Made by a program: the position numbers and the translations under genes. A DNA stretch of 64,000 nt from CAWKGV01 sp963849305 (GTDB taxonomy: Bacteria; Pseudomonadota; Alphaproteobacteria; Acetobacterales; Acetobacteraceae). Shown here piece by piece: positions 1 to 9,033 of this stretch (positions within the stretch are counted from its first letter, which is position 1; the number at the start of each line of letters is the position of its first letter). Location: NCBI GenBank assembly GCA_963849305.1, contig CAWKGV010000012.1, positions 1 to 64,000 on the forward strand. The letters are read 5' to 3'. The notes below the pieces were generated by a model. The model searched no databases. It was not told the DNA's origin and saw only the letters and a list, made by a program, of their open reading frames with translations.

Positions 1-67
1 CCACAGCCGCCGCAACAACAGCAGGCAGCTTGAGATTCACGATGGTCAGGACGGCGCCGCTTCCACC

Positions 68-1248
68 TAAGGACACTCTGATCAAGGAGTAACCGGGCCG
101 GCTCGGTCGAGAAAAGGAACGACAGCAACCAAATTGCGCTTGGAGTTGGGTTTTTACGACGATTTGGCCTCCCTCGCCGGCGGCAGGGCGCCATTTTGGG
201 CGCAGATCTCCCGTCAGGCGCGCACCAGCACCTTGCGAGCGAGATGAAGGTTAGCCAGTCCACAAGTCACGAACAGCCGGTGGGCGTTCTTGTCCAGCCC
301 ACGATAGCGCACTTTCACAAAGCCAAACACACGCTTGATCACGCCGATGCTGTGCTCGACCTTGGCTCGCACCGTCGATTTGGTGCGGTTGCGTGCCTTC
401 TCCGCCTCATCGACCACGCCACGATGCCGATAGCGCCGGTTGGTGAAGTCTTGCGCGTGCGGCGCATGCTCGCGGATCACCTCGCGTTGGCCGCGATAGG
501 CCTGGTCACCCCACACCCGCGTTTCCTCGCCGTGCAGCAGATCACCAAGCACCGCCGCATCATGCACATTCGCCGCGGTGGCGACCACGGAATGGATCAG
601 CTTGGTTTTGCTATCCACCCCGAGATGCGCCTTCATGCCAAAATACCACTGCTGGCCCTTTCTGGTCTGATGCATCTCGGGATCGCGCTGCTTGGACGCA
701 TTCTTGGTCGAACTCGGGGCGCTGATAATGGTCGCGTCGACGATTGTGCCAGTGCCCACCTTCAATCCTCGGTTCTCGAGATGTTCATTGACAGTCTCGA
801 GTATCCGCTTGCCGAGTTCGTGCTTCTCCAGCAGGTGGCGGAATTTGCACACCGTGGTCTCGTCCGGTGCCGGCTCCCGACCGAGATCGATGCCGGCGAA
901 CTGCCGCATCGAGGCTGAATCATACAGCGCCTCCTCCACCGCCGGATCCGAGAGGTTGAACCAGAGCTGCAGGAAGTAAATGCGCACCATGCGCTCAAGG
1001 CCGATCGGCGGACGGCCGTGGCCTGGCTTCGGATAGACCGGCTCGATCAGCCGGCAGAGGTCCTGCCACGGCACAACGCGGTCCATCTCGGCAAGGAACG
1101 CGGCGCGACGCGTGGTTTTGCTGTAGCGCTCGAAGTTGACGCTCGCCAGAGTTGCTTGCCGCATATCGGCCCCGCACGAAATCCGCAGAACCCGCCCTAC
1201 AGGCTGTTCCGTGACCGTGTCGAGAGCGGCTTTTTCAGAGTGTCCTTA
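68..1248 (-). mobile_element. IS5-family insertion sequence with intact inverted repeats
   Basis: The transposase gene is flanked by a 14-bp perfect inverted repeat: TAAGGACACTCTGA at 68-81 and its complement at 1235-1248. The similarity weakens inward of these 14 bases. The element is about 1.18 kb, normal for IS5-type elements. No convincing target-site duplication is visible just outside the repeats. If the outer TAA and TTA triplets belong to the target rather than to the element, they do not match as a direct repeat. The right end runs into a fragment of an unrelated IS630-type transposase, so this spot has received more than one insertion. Confidence 0.85.
214..1164 (-). CDS. IS5-family DDE transposase
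   Basis: A 316-residue transposase that cuts and joins the ends of the surrounding element. An N-terminal DUF772-like region (about residues 30-125, including the PDETTVCKFRHLL stretch) precedes an RNase H-fold DDE domain. The catalytic triad can be read as D143 (in IVDATI), D220 (in WGDQAYRG) and E270 (in AKVEHSIGVIKR, with the Y/R/K-rich IS5 signature after it). Length and domain order are full, and no stop or frameshift is visible, so the protein could be active. The ATG at 1164 lies 71 bases inside the right inverted repeat. Family assignment is secure; the subgroup is not resolved. Confidence 0.92.
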   Translation of the reverse strand: MRQATLASVNFERYSKTTRRAAFLAEMDRVVPWQDLCRLIEPVYPKPGHGRPPIGLERMVRIYFLQLWFNLSDPAVEEALYDSASMRQFAGIDLGREPAPDETTVCKFRHLLEKHELGKRILETVNEHLENRGLKVGTGTIVDATIISAPSSTKNASKQRDPEMHQTRKGQQWYFGMKAHLGVDSKTKLIHSVVATAANVHDAAVLGDLLHGEETRVWGDQAYRGQREVIREHAPHAQDFTNRRYRHRGVVDEAEKARNRTKSTVRAKVEHSIGVIKRVFGFVKVRYRGLDKNAHRLFVTCGLANLHLARKVLVRA

Positions 1249-1286
1249 AGTCCCGGCCCCAGTGGTCCACTCAGCGGGGTCCACTT

Positions 1287-1331
1287 CAAACTCGCCGCGT
1301 CAAGCTCAGTGCGCGTGATCGCGATCGTCAT
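1287..1331 (-). pseudogene. 5' fragment of an IS630-type transposase gene
   Basis: Reading the minus strand from the ATG at 1331 gives MTIAITRTELDAASL, which resembles the conserved N-terminus of IS630-family transposases (recognised from memory of the family). After this the frame continues as unrelated residues and runs into the right end of the IS5 element. Only about 15 codons remain. It is probably a scar of an older insertion. The match is short, so confidence is modest. Confidence 0.4.
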
Positions 1332-1473
1332 ATCCGCCTCCCTGCCGACAATGGCAGCGAATCCAACAGGGTCGAGCCGGACCAACTCACATTCGAGTCA
1401 ACTCAAGAGGCGGCTGGTATCACACCTCACACCCGCGCCGGAAGCCCAGGATTCCAGTCACCCCAAGACCGCT

Positions 1474-2949
1474 CTAAAGATACCCTGTCCCCATCTCGGC
1501 GGCGAAGCGGGCGGGATCGCCTTCCCACACGATGCGGGCGTGCTCCAGCACGTAAACGCGGTCGGCGTGCGGCAGTGCGAAAGTCACGTTCTGCTCGCCC
1601 AGCAACACCGTGATCGGCGTCGTCTCACGCAACGTCGTCATGGCCTTGGAGAGTTGCTCCAGGATCACCGGCGCCAAGCCCAACGTCGGCTCGTCCAGGA
1701 TCAGCAGCTTCGGGCGCATCATCAGCGCCCGCGCGATCGCCAGCATCTGCTGCTCGCCGCCGGAGAGCGTGCGCGCCATCTGCCGTTGCCGCTCCTTCAG
1801 GATCGGGAACAGCGCCGACAACCAGGCGAGCTGTTCGGCCCGCGCATCCACCGCGAGATGCTGGCCGCCGAGGTCCAAATTCTCGCGCACGCTAAGATCG
1901 GCGAACAGCTCGCGCGTCTCCGGACACTGCACCACGCCCGAGCGCGCGATCGCGGCCGGCGTGCGTCCGCGCAGCGATGCGCCGGACCAGCGTATCTCGC
2001 CGGCATAGGGCACCAGGCCAGATATGGCATTGAACAGCGTCGTCTTGCCCGCGCCATTGAGCCCGACGACGGAAACGAACTCACCCTCATGGACATGCAG
2101 CGACACACGTTGCAGCGCCTGCGCCTTGCCATACAGCACATCGACGACGCGCACATCCAGCAGCGGCTCGCCCCCGCGCCGCACGATCTCCGGGCGCGCG
2201 TGGGTCTCGATCCGACCGCCGAGATAGACGCGGCGCACGGTTTCGTCGCGCATCACTTGCTCGGCGGTGCCCTCCGCGATGCCCTCGCCCAGATACATGG
2301 CGAGCACTCGGTCCACCAGCGCGGCGACGCTCTTGACGTTGTGGTCCACCAACAACACGGCCCGGCCGTCCTGGCGGAACCCGTCGATCAGCTCGGAGAA
2401 ATCGCCGACCTCGCCGGCGGTTAGGCCAGCAAACGGTTCATCCACCAGCACCACCCTGGGATCGCGCGCCAGCGCCTTCGACATCTCCAGCCGGCGCAGA
2501 TCGGCGAACGGCAGGGTCGCGGGCCGGCGGTCGAGCACGGCACCCAACCCGACCCGCTCTGCGATCTCGTGGGCGCGGGCATCGACATGCGGCTCGGCTG
2601 CGAGGCGGAACAGTGAGTTGGGCAGCAGCGCGAGCTTGATGTTTTCGAGCACGGTTTGCCGGTGCAGCGGGCGCGAGTGCTGGAACACGATGCCGATGCC
2701 CTGCCGCGCGATCCGGTGCGTGGGCCAGCCGGCCAGGTTCATGCCCCCCAACGACACCGTTCCAGCATTCGGCCGCTCGATGCCCATGACCAGCTTCATC
2801 ACCGTGGATTTACCGGACCCGTTCGGACCGATCAGGCCCAGGATCTCGCCCGGCCGGATCGCGAACCCGATATCCTTCACCGCGACCAGCCCGCCAAACC
2901 GCTTGGTCAGACCTCGGACTTCCAGCAGCGGCTCGGCGTTTCGCGTCAC
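1474..2949 (-). CDS. Fused LivG-LivF-type ABC transporter ATPase
   Basis: A 491-residue protein with two ABC ATPase domains in one chain, which usually are separate LivG and LivF subunits of branched-chain amino acid/amide importers. Domain 1 (about 8-245) has Walker A GPNGSGKST and Walker B VVLVDEP. Its signature is degenerate (LPFADLRRLE in place of LSGGQ). Domain 2 (about 262-491) has Walker A GLNGAGKTT, the signature LSGGEQQ and Walker B LLILDEP. It starts with GTG in a GTGA overlap with the upstream permease stop, so the two are translationally coupled. It energises uptake by the permeases encoded upstream. The substrate is not known; family members carry amino acids, amides, urea or aromatic acids. 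Confidence 0.9.
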   Translation of the reverse strand: MTRNAEPLLEVRGLTKRFGGLVAVKDIGFAIRPGEILGLIGPNGSGKSTVMKLVMGIERPNAGTVSLGGMNLAGWPTHRIARQGIGIVFQHSRPLHRQTVLENIKLALLPNSLFRLAAEPHVDARAHEIAERVGLGAVLDRRPATLPFADLRRLEMSKALARDPRVVLVDEPFAGLTAGEVGDFSELIDGFRQDGRAVLLVDHNVKSVAALVDRVLAMYLGEGIAEGTAEQVMRDETVRRVYLGGRIETHARPEIVRRGGEPLLDVRVVDVLYGKAQALQRVSLHVHEGEFVSVVGLNGAGKTTLFNAISGLVPYAGEIRWSGASLRGRTPAAIARSGVVQCPETRELFADLSVRENLDLGGQHLAVDARAEQLAWLSALFPILKERQRQMARTLSGGEQQMLAIARALMMRPKLLILDEPTLGLAPVILEQLSKAMTTLRETTPITVLLGEQNVTFALPHADRVYVLEHARIVWEGDPARFAAEMGTGYL

Positions 2950-3857
2950 CGCCGCTCTCCGGCGCGGAACGCCCAGCCAAGCACGCCGTCCGGGAAGAAG
3001 AGGATCACCACCAGCGCGATCGCGGAAACGACGAAAGTGTTGAGCTGGCCTATCGGGCGAAGCAATTCGTCAAACAGCAGCAGGAAGATGGCGCCGAGAA
3101 TACCGCCAACGATGGTGCGCCGGCCGCCGAACACCACCGCAATGATGATTTGCACCGCGATAGCGAGGTCCACGACCGTATCGACCGAGGCGGTGCCCTG
3201 ATAGAAGGTGAGCATTCCGCCGGCCAGGCCCGAGAACAACGAGCTGACGCAGAACGCCGCGACCTTGTGCTTGGTGACGTTGAAACCGAGCGCGGCCGCC
3301 TCCACCGCGTCCTGTCCCGTCGCCTGGAGGATCAGTCCAAGCGAGGAGCGCGACAGGCCAAACAGGATCGCTGCCGAGATCACCATGAAGCCGAAGGCGT
3401 ACCAGTAATTTGTCGGCGCGTTGATCGACAGCACCGAGGGAACCATCATGCCGATCTCGCCGCCGGTAACACCGGCGAAGATCACGATGGCATCCAGCAG
3501 CAGCAGCACCGCGACCAGGGTAATCAGGCCGAAATACGGACCGCGCAACCGGAGCGCAGGCAGCGTGAGCAACACGCCGCCAACGATGGCGAACGCGGTG
3601 CCGCCGGCGAGCGACAGCGGAATGCCCATTCCGTGATTGTCTAGGATGCCCGCGCCATAGGCGCCGAGCCCTATCAGGAAGGTGGGGCCGAAATTGACCT
3701 CGCCCGCGAAGCCGAACAGCAAGTCCCAGGCCATCGCGAACACGCCGAAGTAATAGGCGGTGGTGAACACGCCGAGCATATAGCCGCCCATCCACAAGGG
3801 CGCGGTCGCCCCGGCGATCACCAGGATCAGGGCGGCCCATGGTCCAGGTCGGGCCAA
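2946..3857 (-). CDS. LivM-type branched-chain amino acid ABC permease
   Basis: A 303-residue inner-membrane permease of the LivM/BPD_transp_2 family, with about eight to ten hydrophobic segments and the family's central cytoplasmic EAA-like loop (around ALGFNVTKHKVAAF). It pairs with the LivH-type protein encoded upstream to form the pore. The only usable start in this frame is a TTG at 3857; the frame is open upstream but contains no ATG or GTG. Its stop overlaps the start of the fused ATPase gene. Length is typical of the family. Confidence 0.88.
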   Translation of the reverse strand: MARPGPWAALILVIAGATAPLWMGGYMLGVFTTAYYFGVFAMAWDLLFGFAGEVNFGPTFLIGLGAYGAGILDNHGMGIPLSLAGGTAFAIVGGVLLTLPALRLRGPYFGLITLVAVLLLLDAIVIFAGVTGGEIGMMVPSVLSINAPTNYWYAFGFMVISAAILFGLSRSSLGLILQATGQDAVEAAALGFNVTKHKVAAFCVSSLFSGLAGGMLTFYQGTASVDTVVDLAIAVQIIIAVVFGGRRTIVGGILGAIFLLLFDELLRPIGQLNTFVVSAIALVVILFFPDGVLGWAFRAGERR

Positions 3858-3928
3858 GCCGGAGCGTCGCGCGGGCGCGGGGGACGGTCGAGGATTCGGG
3901 CAGTGGCTGCCGCTTCATGCCCCTCGCC

Positions 3929-4822
3929 TCAGCGCCGCCCGAGCAGGCCCTGCGGACGCACGTAAAGCACCGCGACCAGGATCAGCAGGGCCGGAATTGG
4001 CCGCAAAGTGGGTGACACAAGATACGCGGTGAGGGTCTCGGCGTAGCCCACCACATACGCGGCGAGCAGCGAGCCGGGCACGCTGCCCAGCCCGCCGAGG
4101 ATCACCACCGTGAAGGCGCTCGCCGTCAGATTGCCGGCATTGGCCGAGCTGATGCCGAAGAACGAGGCCAGCAGCACGCCCGCGAGCCCCGCCAGCACGC
4201 CGTAGATGGTCCAGACGATGAGATAGATGCGCGACAGCTCGAAACCGAGCAGCGTGAGCCCGCGCGGGTTGATCGAGGCGGCCAGGAGCTGTCTGCCGAG
4301 CCGCGTGTGATTGACCAGCAACCACAATAGCCCGATCGAGACCCAGCAGACCGCCGCTATCAGTACCTCGTTGGCGGGCGTGCGCACACCGCCCAGGCTG
4401 ATCACGCCCGGCACCAGCGGTTGCAGGGTCACGGGGTTGTCACTGAACAGATAATCCATGCCGACCTGGATCATGATGCCCCAGAGCAGCGTCGCGGTCA
4501 GGATGAAGATTTCCTCCTCGGATTTCGGAATGGCGCGCGAACGCTGGATGGGCCGTACCACCGCGAAATAGGTGATGTAGGAGGCAATAAGTCCGCAGAT
4601 CAGCCCGAACGCCGCGCCGCCATACGGCCCCGCCCCATGATTCACCGCGAGCCACCACCCGAGCAAAGCGGCGACCAGCATGATGCCGCCATGCGCGAGG
4701 TTGAGCACCCCGCACACGCCGAACATCAAGGTAAACCCCACCGCGCCGAGCCCGTAGAGCGCACTGATCGCGAATCCGTCGATCAGGATTTGCAGCGCGC
4801 GCATGTTCCGAAGTGAGAACAC
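3929..4822 (-). CDS. LivH-type branched-chain amino acid ABC permease
   Basis: A roughly 297-residue integral membrane permease with the N-terminal LivH pattern (ALQILIDGFAISALYGLG, then the LMFGVCGVLNLAHGG segment). It forms the translocation channel with the LivM-type subunit. The GTG at 4822 has a GGGAAG element upstream; the ATG at 4804 matches the family N-terminus better and is an alternative. It lies between the binding-protein gene and livM, about 80 bases after the former, so it is probably in the same operon. Confidence 0.88.
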   Translation of the reverse strand: MFSLRNMRALQILIDGFAISALYGLGAVGFTLMFGVCGVLNLAHGGIMLVAALLGWWLAVNHGAGPYGGAAFGLICGLIASYITYFAVVRPIQRSRAIPKSEEEIFILTATLLWGIMIQVGMDYLFSDNPVTLQPLVPGVISLGGVRTPANEVLIAAVCWVSIGLLWLLVNHTRLGRQLLAASINPRGLTLLGFELSRIYLIVWTIYGVLAGLAGVLLASFFGISSANAGNLTASAFTVVILGGLGSVPGSLLAAYVVGYAETLTAYLVSPTLRPIPALLILVAVLYVRPQGLLGRR

Positions 4823-4902
4823 GAGTGCAAGCTTCCCACGTCATGCTTCCCCCGACTGGATCGGAGGTTGGCGCGAGCACCCAAAACGTCGGGCACGCAC
4901 AC

Positions 4903-6165
4903 CTACTTCGCCGCCGCCTGCTGCGGGAGTTTCACAAATGATGGGAACACCAGCTTGTTCGGACACTTCTCGGTCGGCCAGACGCAGACCTGCTTGCCGT
5001 TCTGCCACTGGATGAAGATGCCGGTCGTCCAATCCTTGCCGTATCTCAGCGCATGGGTGAATTCATCGTCGCGACCGTAGAAACCCACCCGGCCCACGGT
5101 GCCCACCATATCGGTTTTCTCCATCTCGGCCACGATCTTGTCGGGGTCGGTCGAGTGCGCCCGCCGGATCGCTTCGGCGAACGCCATCACGCCGTCATAG
5201 GAGGTGAAGCCGGTGAACGCCGGGAAATTGCCGTATTTTTTGACGTATGCCTCCTGCACCGGGACCGATTTCGGCGTCAGCGCCACTCCCGGCGCCGAGC
5301 CGGTTTGGGTGATCACTCCCTCGGTCGCTCCGTTGGTGCTTTTCCAGAATGTATTATTGCTCGCCTGCGCGCTGATCCCCGCCATCGGGATCGGCACCTG
5401 CTGGGCGTGCCACTGCACGGTGGGCTGGACGCCGACATGGGCGATCCCCATAATCATTACGTCCGGGTGCTTCGCTTCGACCTGGTTGAAGATCGGCGTG
5501 AAATCGGTCGTGTCCGGATTGAATCTGGTCTCGTCCAGCACCTTCAGCCCGGCCTTTGGCAAGCACTTCGCATAGGTCGTGTCGAGCGGCTTGGTCCAGT
5601 CCGCGTCCTCGCTTACGATCGCCCCGGTCTTCATGTGCAGGCCCTCCACCAGCGTGTCGTGGGAGGAATTGCAGACCGAGGCGGCCAGGATCGGCGAGGG
5701 GAACCAGCCCTCGAACATGTATCTGAACTGGGCGTATTTGTCGTGGACCTGCTTGCTGATCAGGTCGCTGGCCGCTGCCGGCGTCAGCGTTGGCATGTGC
5801 AGCCGCGCCGCCCAGGGCTCGATCGCCAGCGCCACCTCGCTGATGAAGGTCGTCACCACCGCGACCACATGGTCCTGCTCCACGGCGCGCTGAAAAGCGC
5901 GCACCGCGTCGGCCGCCGAGGAATGGTCGTCATAGGGGACGATCTGCACCTGCCGCCCGTCGATCCCACCTTTGGCATTGATGTCATCGGCGGCGAGCTG
6001 CGCGCCGCGCGCGATCGGCTCACCGACCACAGCGGATTGCTCGCTGACCACCCCGATCTTGATCGGCTCCGCAGCCGCGGCGATAGGCGCCAACCATGGC
6101 GCGAGCGCGAGTGAGGTGGCGGCGGTCGCGCATAGCGCGGCCTGGCGCCCGAGGCGTTGCTTCAT
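4903..6165 (-). CDS. Liv-type ABC transporter substrate-binding protein
   Basis: A 420-residue periplasmic binding protein (Peripla_BP_6 type). The start at 6165 is chosen because it follows a GGGAGA Shine-Dalgarno-like element and begins the signal peptide: MKQRLGRQ, then a hydrophobic core and a cleavage site near AAAAEPIKIG. The mature start EPIKIGVVSEQSAVVG and the later AADDINAKGGIDGRQV segment are typical of branched-chain amino acid, amide or aromatic-acid receptors. It is the first gene of the four-gene minus-strand importer operon. The ligand cannot be predicted. Confidence 0.9.
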   Translation of the reverse strand: MKQRLGRQAALCATAATSLALAPWLAPIAAAAEPIKIGVVSEQSAVVGEPIARGAQLAADDINAKGGIDGRQVQIVPYDDHSSAADAVRAFQRAVEQDHVVAVVTTFISEVALAIEPWAARLHMPTLTPAAASDLISKQVHDKYAQFRYMFEGWFPSPILAASVCNSSHDTLVEGLHMKTGAIVSEDADWTKPLDTTYAKCLPKAGLKVLDETRFNPDTTDFTPIFNQVEAKHPDVMIMGIAHVGVQPTVQWHAQQVPIPMAGISAQASNNTFWKSTNGATEGVITQTGSAPGVALTPKSVPVQEAYVKKYGNFPAFTGFTSYDGVMAFAEAIRRAHSTDPDKIVAEMEKTDMVGTVGRVGFYGRDDEFTHALRYGKDWTTGIFIQWQNGKQVCVWPTEKCPNKLVFPSFVKLPQQAAAK

Positions 6166-6673
6166 GGGCGTGTCTCCCGGAAGAGGGTTTCCCTGTCGGC
6201 CAGGTTGTCCTAGCTCGTCAAATGCTGTTGATACGAAACGAAAGTCTCGCGCGTCCATACGAGATCAACGGGGGCCGCGTCAAATCGCCGTCAGCGCCCG
6301 CCCTCGGAGGAGGCAGGGCGGGTCAGTATCGGAGCGATCGCCGGCACGCTCGCGGCGAAATCGACGACGGGTGACCTCAGAGTGTGTCGTCCATTCGGCA
6401 AGTAATGCTGCCCCCGAAGTGGAACAGCGGCAAGGAAGTCACGTCCGGTCTTGTCGTATCGGCCGGCAATACCGCGGAACCGCGCGAGCTTTTGCTAACA
6501 AATCTTCGATCAGATGGCACTCTTTATAGATATGCCGATTGGCAACCGGCCGACTGACCTTCGATGGGACCACGGGATAACTCGCCTCCTCTTGCGGAAT
6601 GCAAAGCTGGAGTGGATCTTCTCCGCGCCTCTCCGCGCCTCGACATTCATTGATCGCTTGGGAGGCAGTCCCC
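6166..6673. other. Divergent intergenic region with hairpin
   Basis: About 500 bases separate the divergent binding-protein and MFS genes. It holds an 8-bp inverted repeat (CCCGCCCT at 6297-6304 and AGGGCGGG at 6315-6322, 10-base loop) and a 10-mer tandem repeat CTCCGCGCCT near 6620-6639. It must carry the two promoters, but no convincing -35/-10 pair could be assigned. Short open frames here look like chance. Confidence 0.4.
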
Positions 6674-8074
6674 ATGGGCGCACCATTCGCCAGCAACGAC
6701 GGGACCGGCCGCATTGCCGCCCGGATCGACCGACTGCCCCTGACCTGGGCGCAATGGCGGCTGGCGTTGATCACCCAGATGTTCTGGGGCGTCGTCATCG
6801 CCGCCGATGGCGTCCCGGGCAAGCTCTACCCGTTCATCTGGGGGCCTGAACACGCGTTCGGCCTGGGAGCCCTTTCCGTCCTGCTGGCCGTGGGGAACGG
6901 CGTGGGCATCCTGGCCGGCGAGTACCTGATTGGCGTCGTCGCCGATCGCTGGGGCCGCCGTACCGCATTGCTCCTCTCGTCGCTCACCTACGCGTTGCTG
7001 CTATGGCCGACGGCCCTGACCAACGACTTCGGCCTGCTGCTGCTGTTCTTCGGCCTCTCCTCCATCGGCATGGGCGGCGTGCTGTCCGTCAACGTGGTCT
7101 ACATGGGCGAGATCGTGCCGCCTCGGGAGCGCGGCAGAGTCATGCTCGCATCGCAGATCGTGGCCGTCGTGATTTATGGCTTGCTGGGCAATCTCCCCCC
7201 CGTCTTCTGGGTGCCCGCGCACTACCACTGGTTCATCTATCTGTTCAGTGTGGTCACGTTCATAGTGTTGGTGCCGCTGGCGCTTTGGGCGATGCCGGAA
7301 TCCCCACGCTGGCTGGAGGCGCACGGGCGGCACGAAGAAGCCGAGAGCGTGGCGGCGAAGCTGGAGGGGGAGTGCCGGCGGCGAAGGGGTTTGAGCAGCC
7401 TGCTAGAGCCGGACTACGCCAAGTACGCGGTGCCGCCGGTTACCACGCACGTGCCGGTGCGAGAGCTACTGCGCGGGCAGTACGGCCGCCGCACTATCCT
7501 CCTGCTGATCGTCTGGGTTCTAGCCTACAGCGGCATGTTCTATGGCTTTGGCGGTTATGAGCCGTCAGTTCTCAGCGCCTTCGGCCTGAGCTCAGGCCAG
7601 ACCTTCGGTGTGATCCTGATATCCACAGTGATCGGCGGCGGGCTAGGGCTTGCCATCTGCTCGCTGCTTGGCGAGATCGTGGAGCGTCGCAAGACCATAC
7701 TGATGGCCGCGCTGATCAACGCGGCGGCCCTGGTCGCCTTCTACTTCGTCCACTCTGTCGTCTCCGCGTATGTGCTGCTCACGTTCTCCTGGGGCGCGGC
7801 GATGGTGTTGCTCTTCAACCTCTACAACTATACGGCCGCGAGCTACCCCACGCGGTTGCGGGCAACCGGTACCGGCCTCACGGACGGCGTCGGGCACCTC
7901 GGCGCCGTCTTCGGCCCCATCGTGGCCGGAGCGCTCTTCGCGGCGACAACAAGTGTCGGGTTCGTGGGCTGGTTCGCCTACATCATCGTCCTCGGCGCCC
8001 TGATCCCGGGGATTCTCATCGCCTGGTTCGGGATCGACCAATGTGCGGCGATCCTGGAACAGATCTCAGGCTGA
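6674..8074 (+). CDS. MFS transporter, sugar/aromatic-acid porter type
   Basis: A 466-residue major facilitator superfamily protein with 12 predicted membrane segments. The MFS signature between TM2 and TM3 reads DRWGRRTALL, and the equivalent loop in the second half is EIVERRKTILMA. A motif PESPRWLEAHGRHEEAE after TM6 is typical of the sugar-porter/SV2-like branch. The ATG at 6674 is preferred over the in-frame ATG at 6599 because a GGGAGG element lies about 8 bases before it. It is likely to import an organic acid or sugar; the substrate is unknown. It is a single gene, divergent from the Liv operon. Confidence 0.88.
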   Translation: MGAPFASNDGTGRIAARIDRLPLTWAQWRLALITQMFWGVVIAADGVPGKLYPFIWGPEHAFGLGALSVLLAVGNGVGILAGEYLIGVVADRWGRRTALLLSSLTYALLLWPTALTNDFGLLLLFFGLSSIGMGGVLSVNVVYMGEIVPPRERGRVMLASQIVAVVIYGLLGNLPPVFWVPAHYHWFIYLFSVVTFIVLVPLALWAMPESPRWLEAHGRHEEAESVAAKLEGECRRRRGLSSLLEPDYAKYAVPPVTTHVPVRELLRGQYGRRTILLLIVWVLAYSGMFYGFGGYEPSVLSAFGLSSGQTFGVILISTVIGGGLGLAICSLLGEIVERRKTILMAALINAAALVAFYFVHSVVSAYVLLTFSWGAAMVLLFNLYNYTAASYPTRLRATGTGLTDGVGHLGAVFGPIVAGALFAATTSVGFVGWFAYIIVLGALIPGILIAWFGIDQCAAILEQISG

Positions 8075-8100
8075 TCCACACTGGCGTCACAGCCAGCTGT

Positions 8101-9033
8101 TTACTGGGTCGCGTGTTCCGCGACAGGGGCAGCGCCAGCCAGCGTGCCCGGCTTCGCCGTCTTCATCATCGCCCCCGTCATCGGGATGAAGAACACTCCC
8201 ACGTCGCGGCGCGAGTGGATCTTTTCCTCGGCATCCTTCCTGTAAACGTAGAGCACTTGGCCACGCTTGAATGGCTGGCCAATCGGGATGATCAGCCGCC
8301 CGCCCGGCTTCATCTGCTTGAACAGGTCGGGCGGCGCGTATTGCGCCGCGCAGGTCACGATGATGATGTCGAACCCGCCCGCCACATCCGGCCAACCGTA
8401 ATATCCGTCGCCCACCCGCGTACGTACGTTGTCGTAGCCGAGCGGTGCGAAGATGCGCCCGACCGGCTTACCAAGCGGTTCGATGATCTCGATCGAGTAT
8501 GCCCGCTTGACAATGCGCGACAGGAGCGCGCTTTGAAATCCGCTGCCGGTGCCGATCTCCAAGGTCACGTCCCCGGGACCAGGCTTCGCGATCTGGGTCA
8601 TATACGCCTGGCCCAGATAGTCCGACAGCGCCGAACCATACCCTATCGCCCAGGGCTTCGGCTCTGCCTCGTAGGCCTCCCCGCCGGTGGTGTGGTGCTC
8701 CTGGTAATTGTAATGAAAGTACTCGCGCGGCACCGCCTCGAACGCCGCCATCACGCGCGGGTCAGCCGCGCCCTGATGCGCCTTCAGATAGGCCGCGATG
8801 CGCTGCATGGCCGCCGGCTTGCGCTCCTGGATGGCTTCAAACTGATCATCGGTGAGGCTGACCGGTCGGCCAGACGCCCGCATCGCCTTTTCATACGCGG
8901 CGCGCGTCCAGGCGGAGGCGGGCTTGGCCGGATCGATCGACGACGGCAGGGCGTATGCCGCACGAGCAAACGGAAGAGACGTGGCCGCGGCGATCAATCC
9001 ACGACGGGTGAGCGGGCCGGCAAGTCGTTCCAC
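8101..9033 (-). CDS. Exported protein-L-isoaspartate O-methyltransferase-like protein
   Basis: A 310-residue protein with a Tat-like signal (LTRRGLIAAATSLPFARAAYA) followed by a PCMT-family methyltransferase domain. The SAM-binding motif I is LEIGTGSGFQSALLS and the post-I acidic site is SIEIIE. The family repairs isoaspartyl residues in damaged proteins using SAM. The start is the GTG at 9033 because GGAG lies 9 bases upstream and it opens the signal peptide. The frame extends further upstream but only inside the preceding gene. It overlaps the end of the spermidine-synthase-like gene by 40 bases. Periplasmic export of a SAM-dependent enzyme is unusual, so function is inferred only from fold. 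Confidence 0.8.
   Translation of the reverse strand: MERLAGPLTRRGLIAAATSLPFARAAYALPSSIDPAKPASAWTRAAYEKAMRASGRPVSLTDDQFEAIQERKPAAMQRIAAYLKAHQGAADPRVMAAFEAVPREYFHYNYQEHHTTGGEAYEAEPKPWAIGYGSALSDYLGQAYMTQIAKPGPGDVTLEIGTGSGFQSALLSRIVKRAYSIEIIEPLGKPVGRIFAPLGYDNVRTRVGDGYYGWPDVAGGFDIIIVTCAAQYAPPDLFKQMKPGGRLIIPIGQPFKRGQVLYVYRKDAEEKIHSRRDVGVFFIPMTGAMMKTAKPGTLAGAAPVAEHATQ

Noticed and set aside
1018..2424. Long plus-strand open frame opposite the fused ATPase gene
   Set aside because: It is antisense to a gene with clear Walker motifs; the translation is rich in Arg, Ala and His as expected for the mirror of GC-rich codons, and no domain is recognisable.
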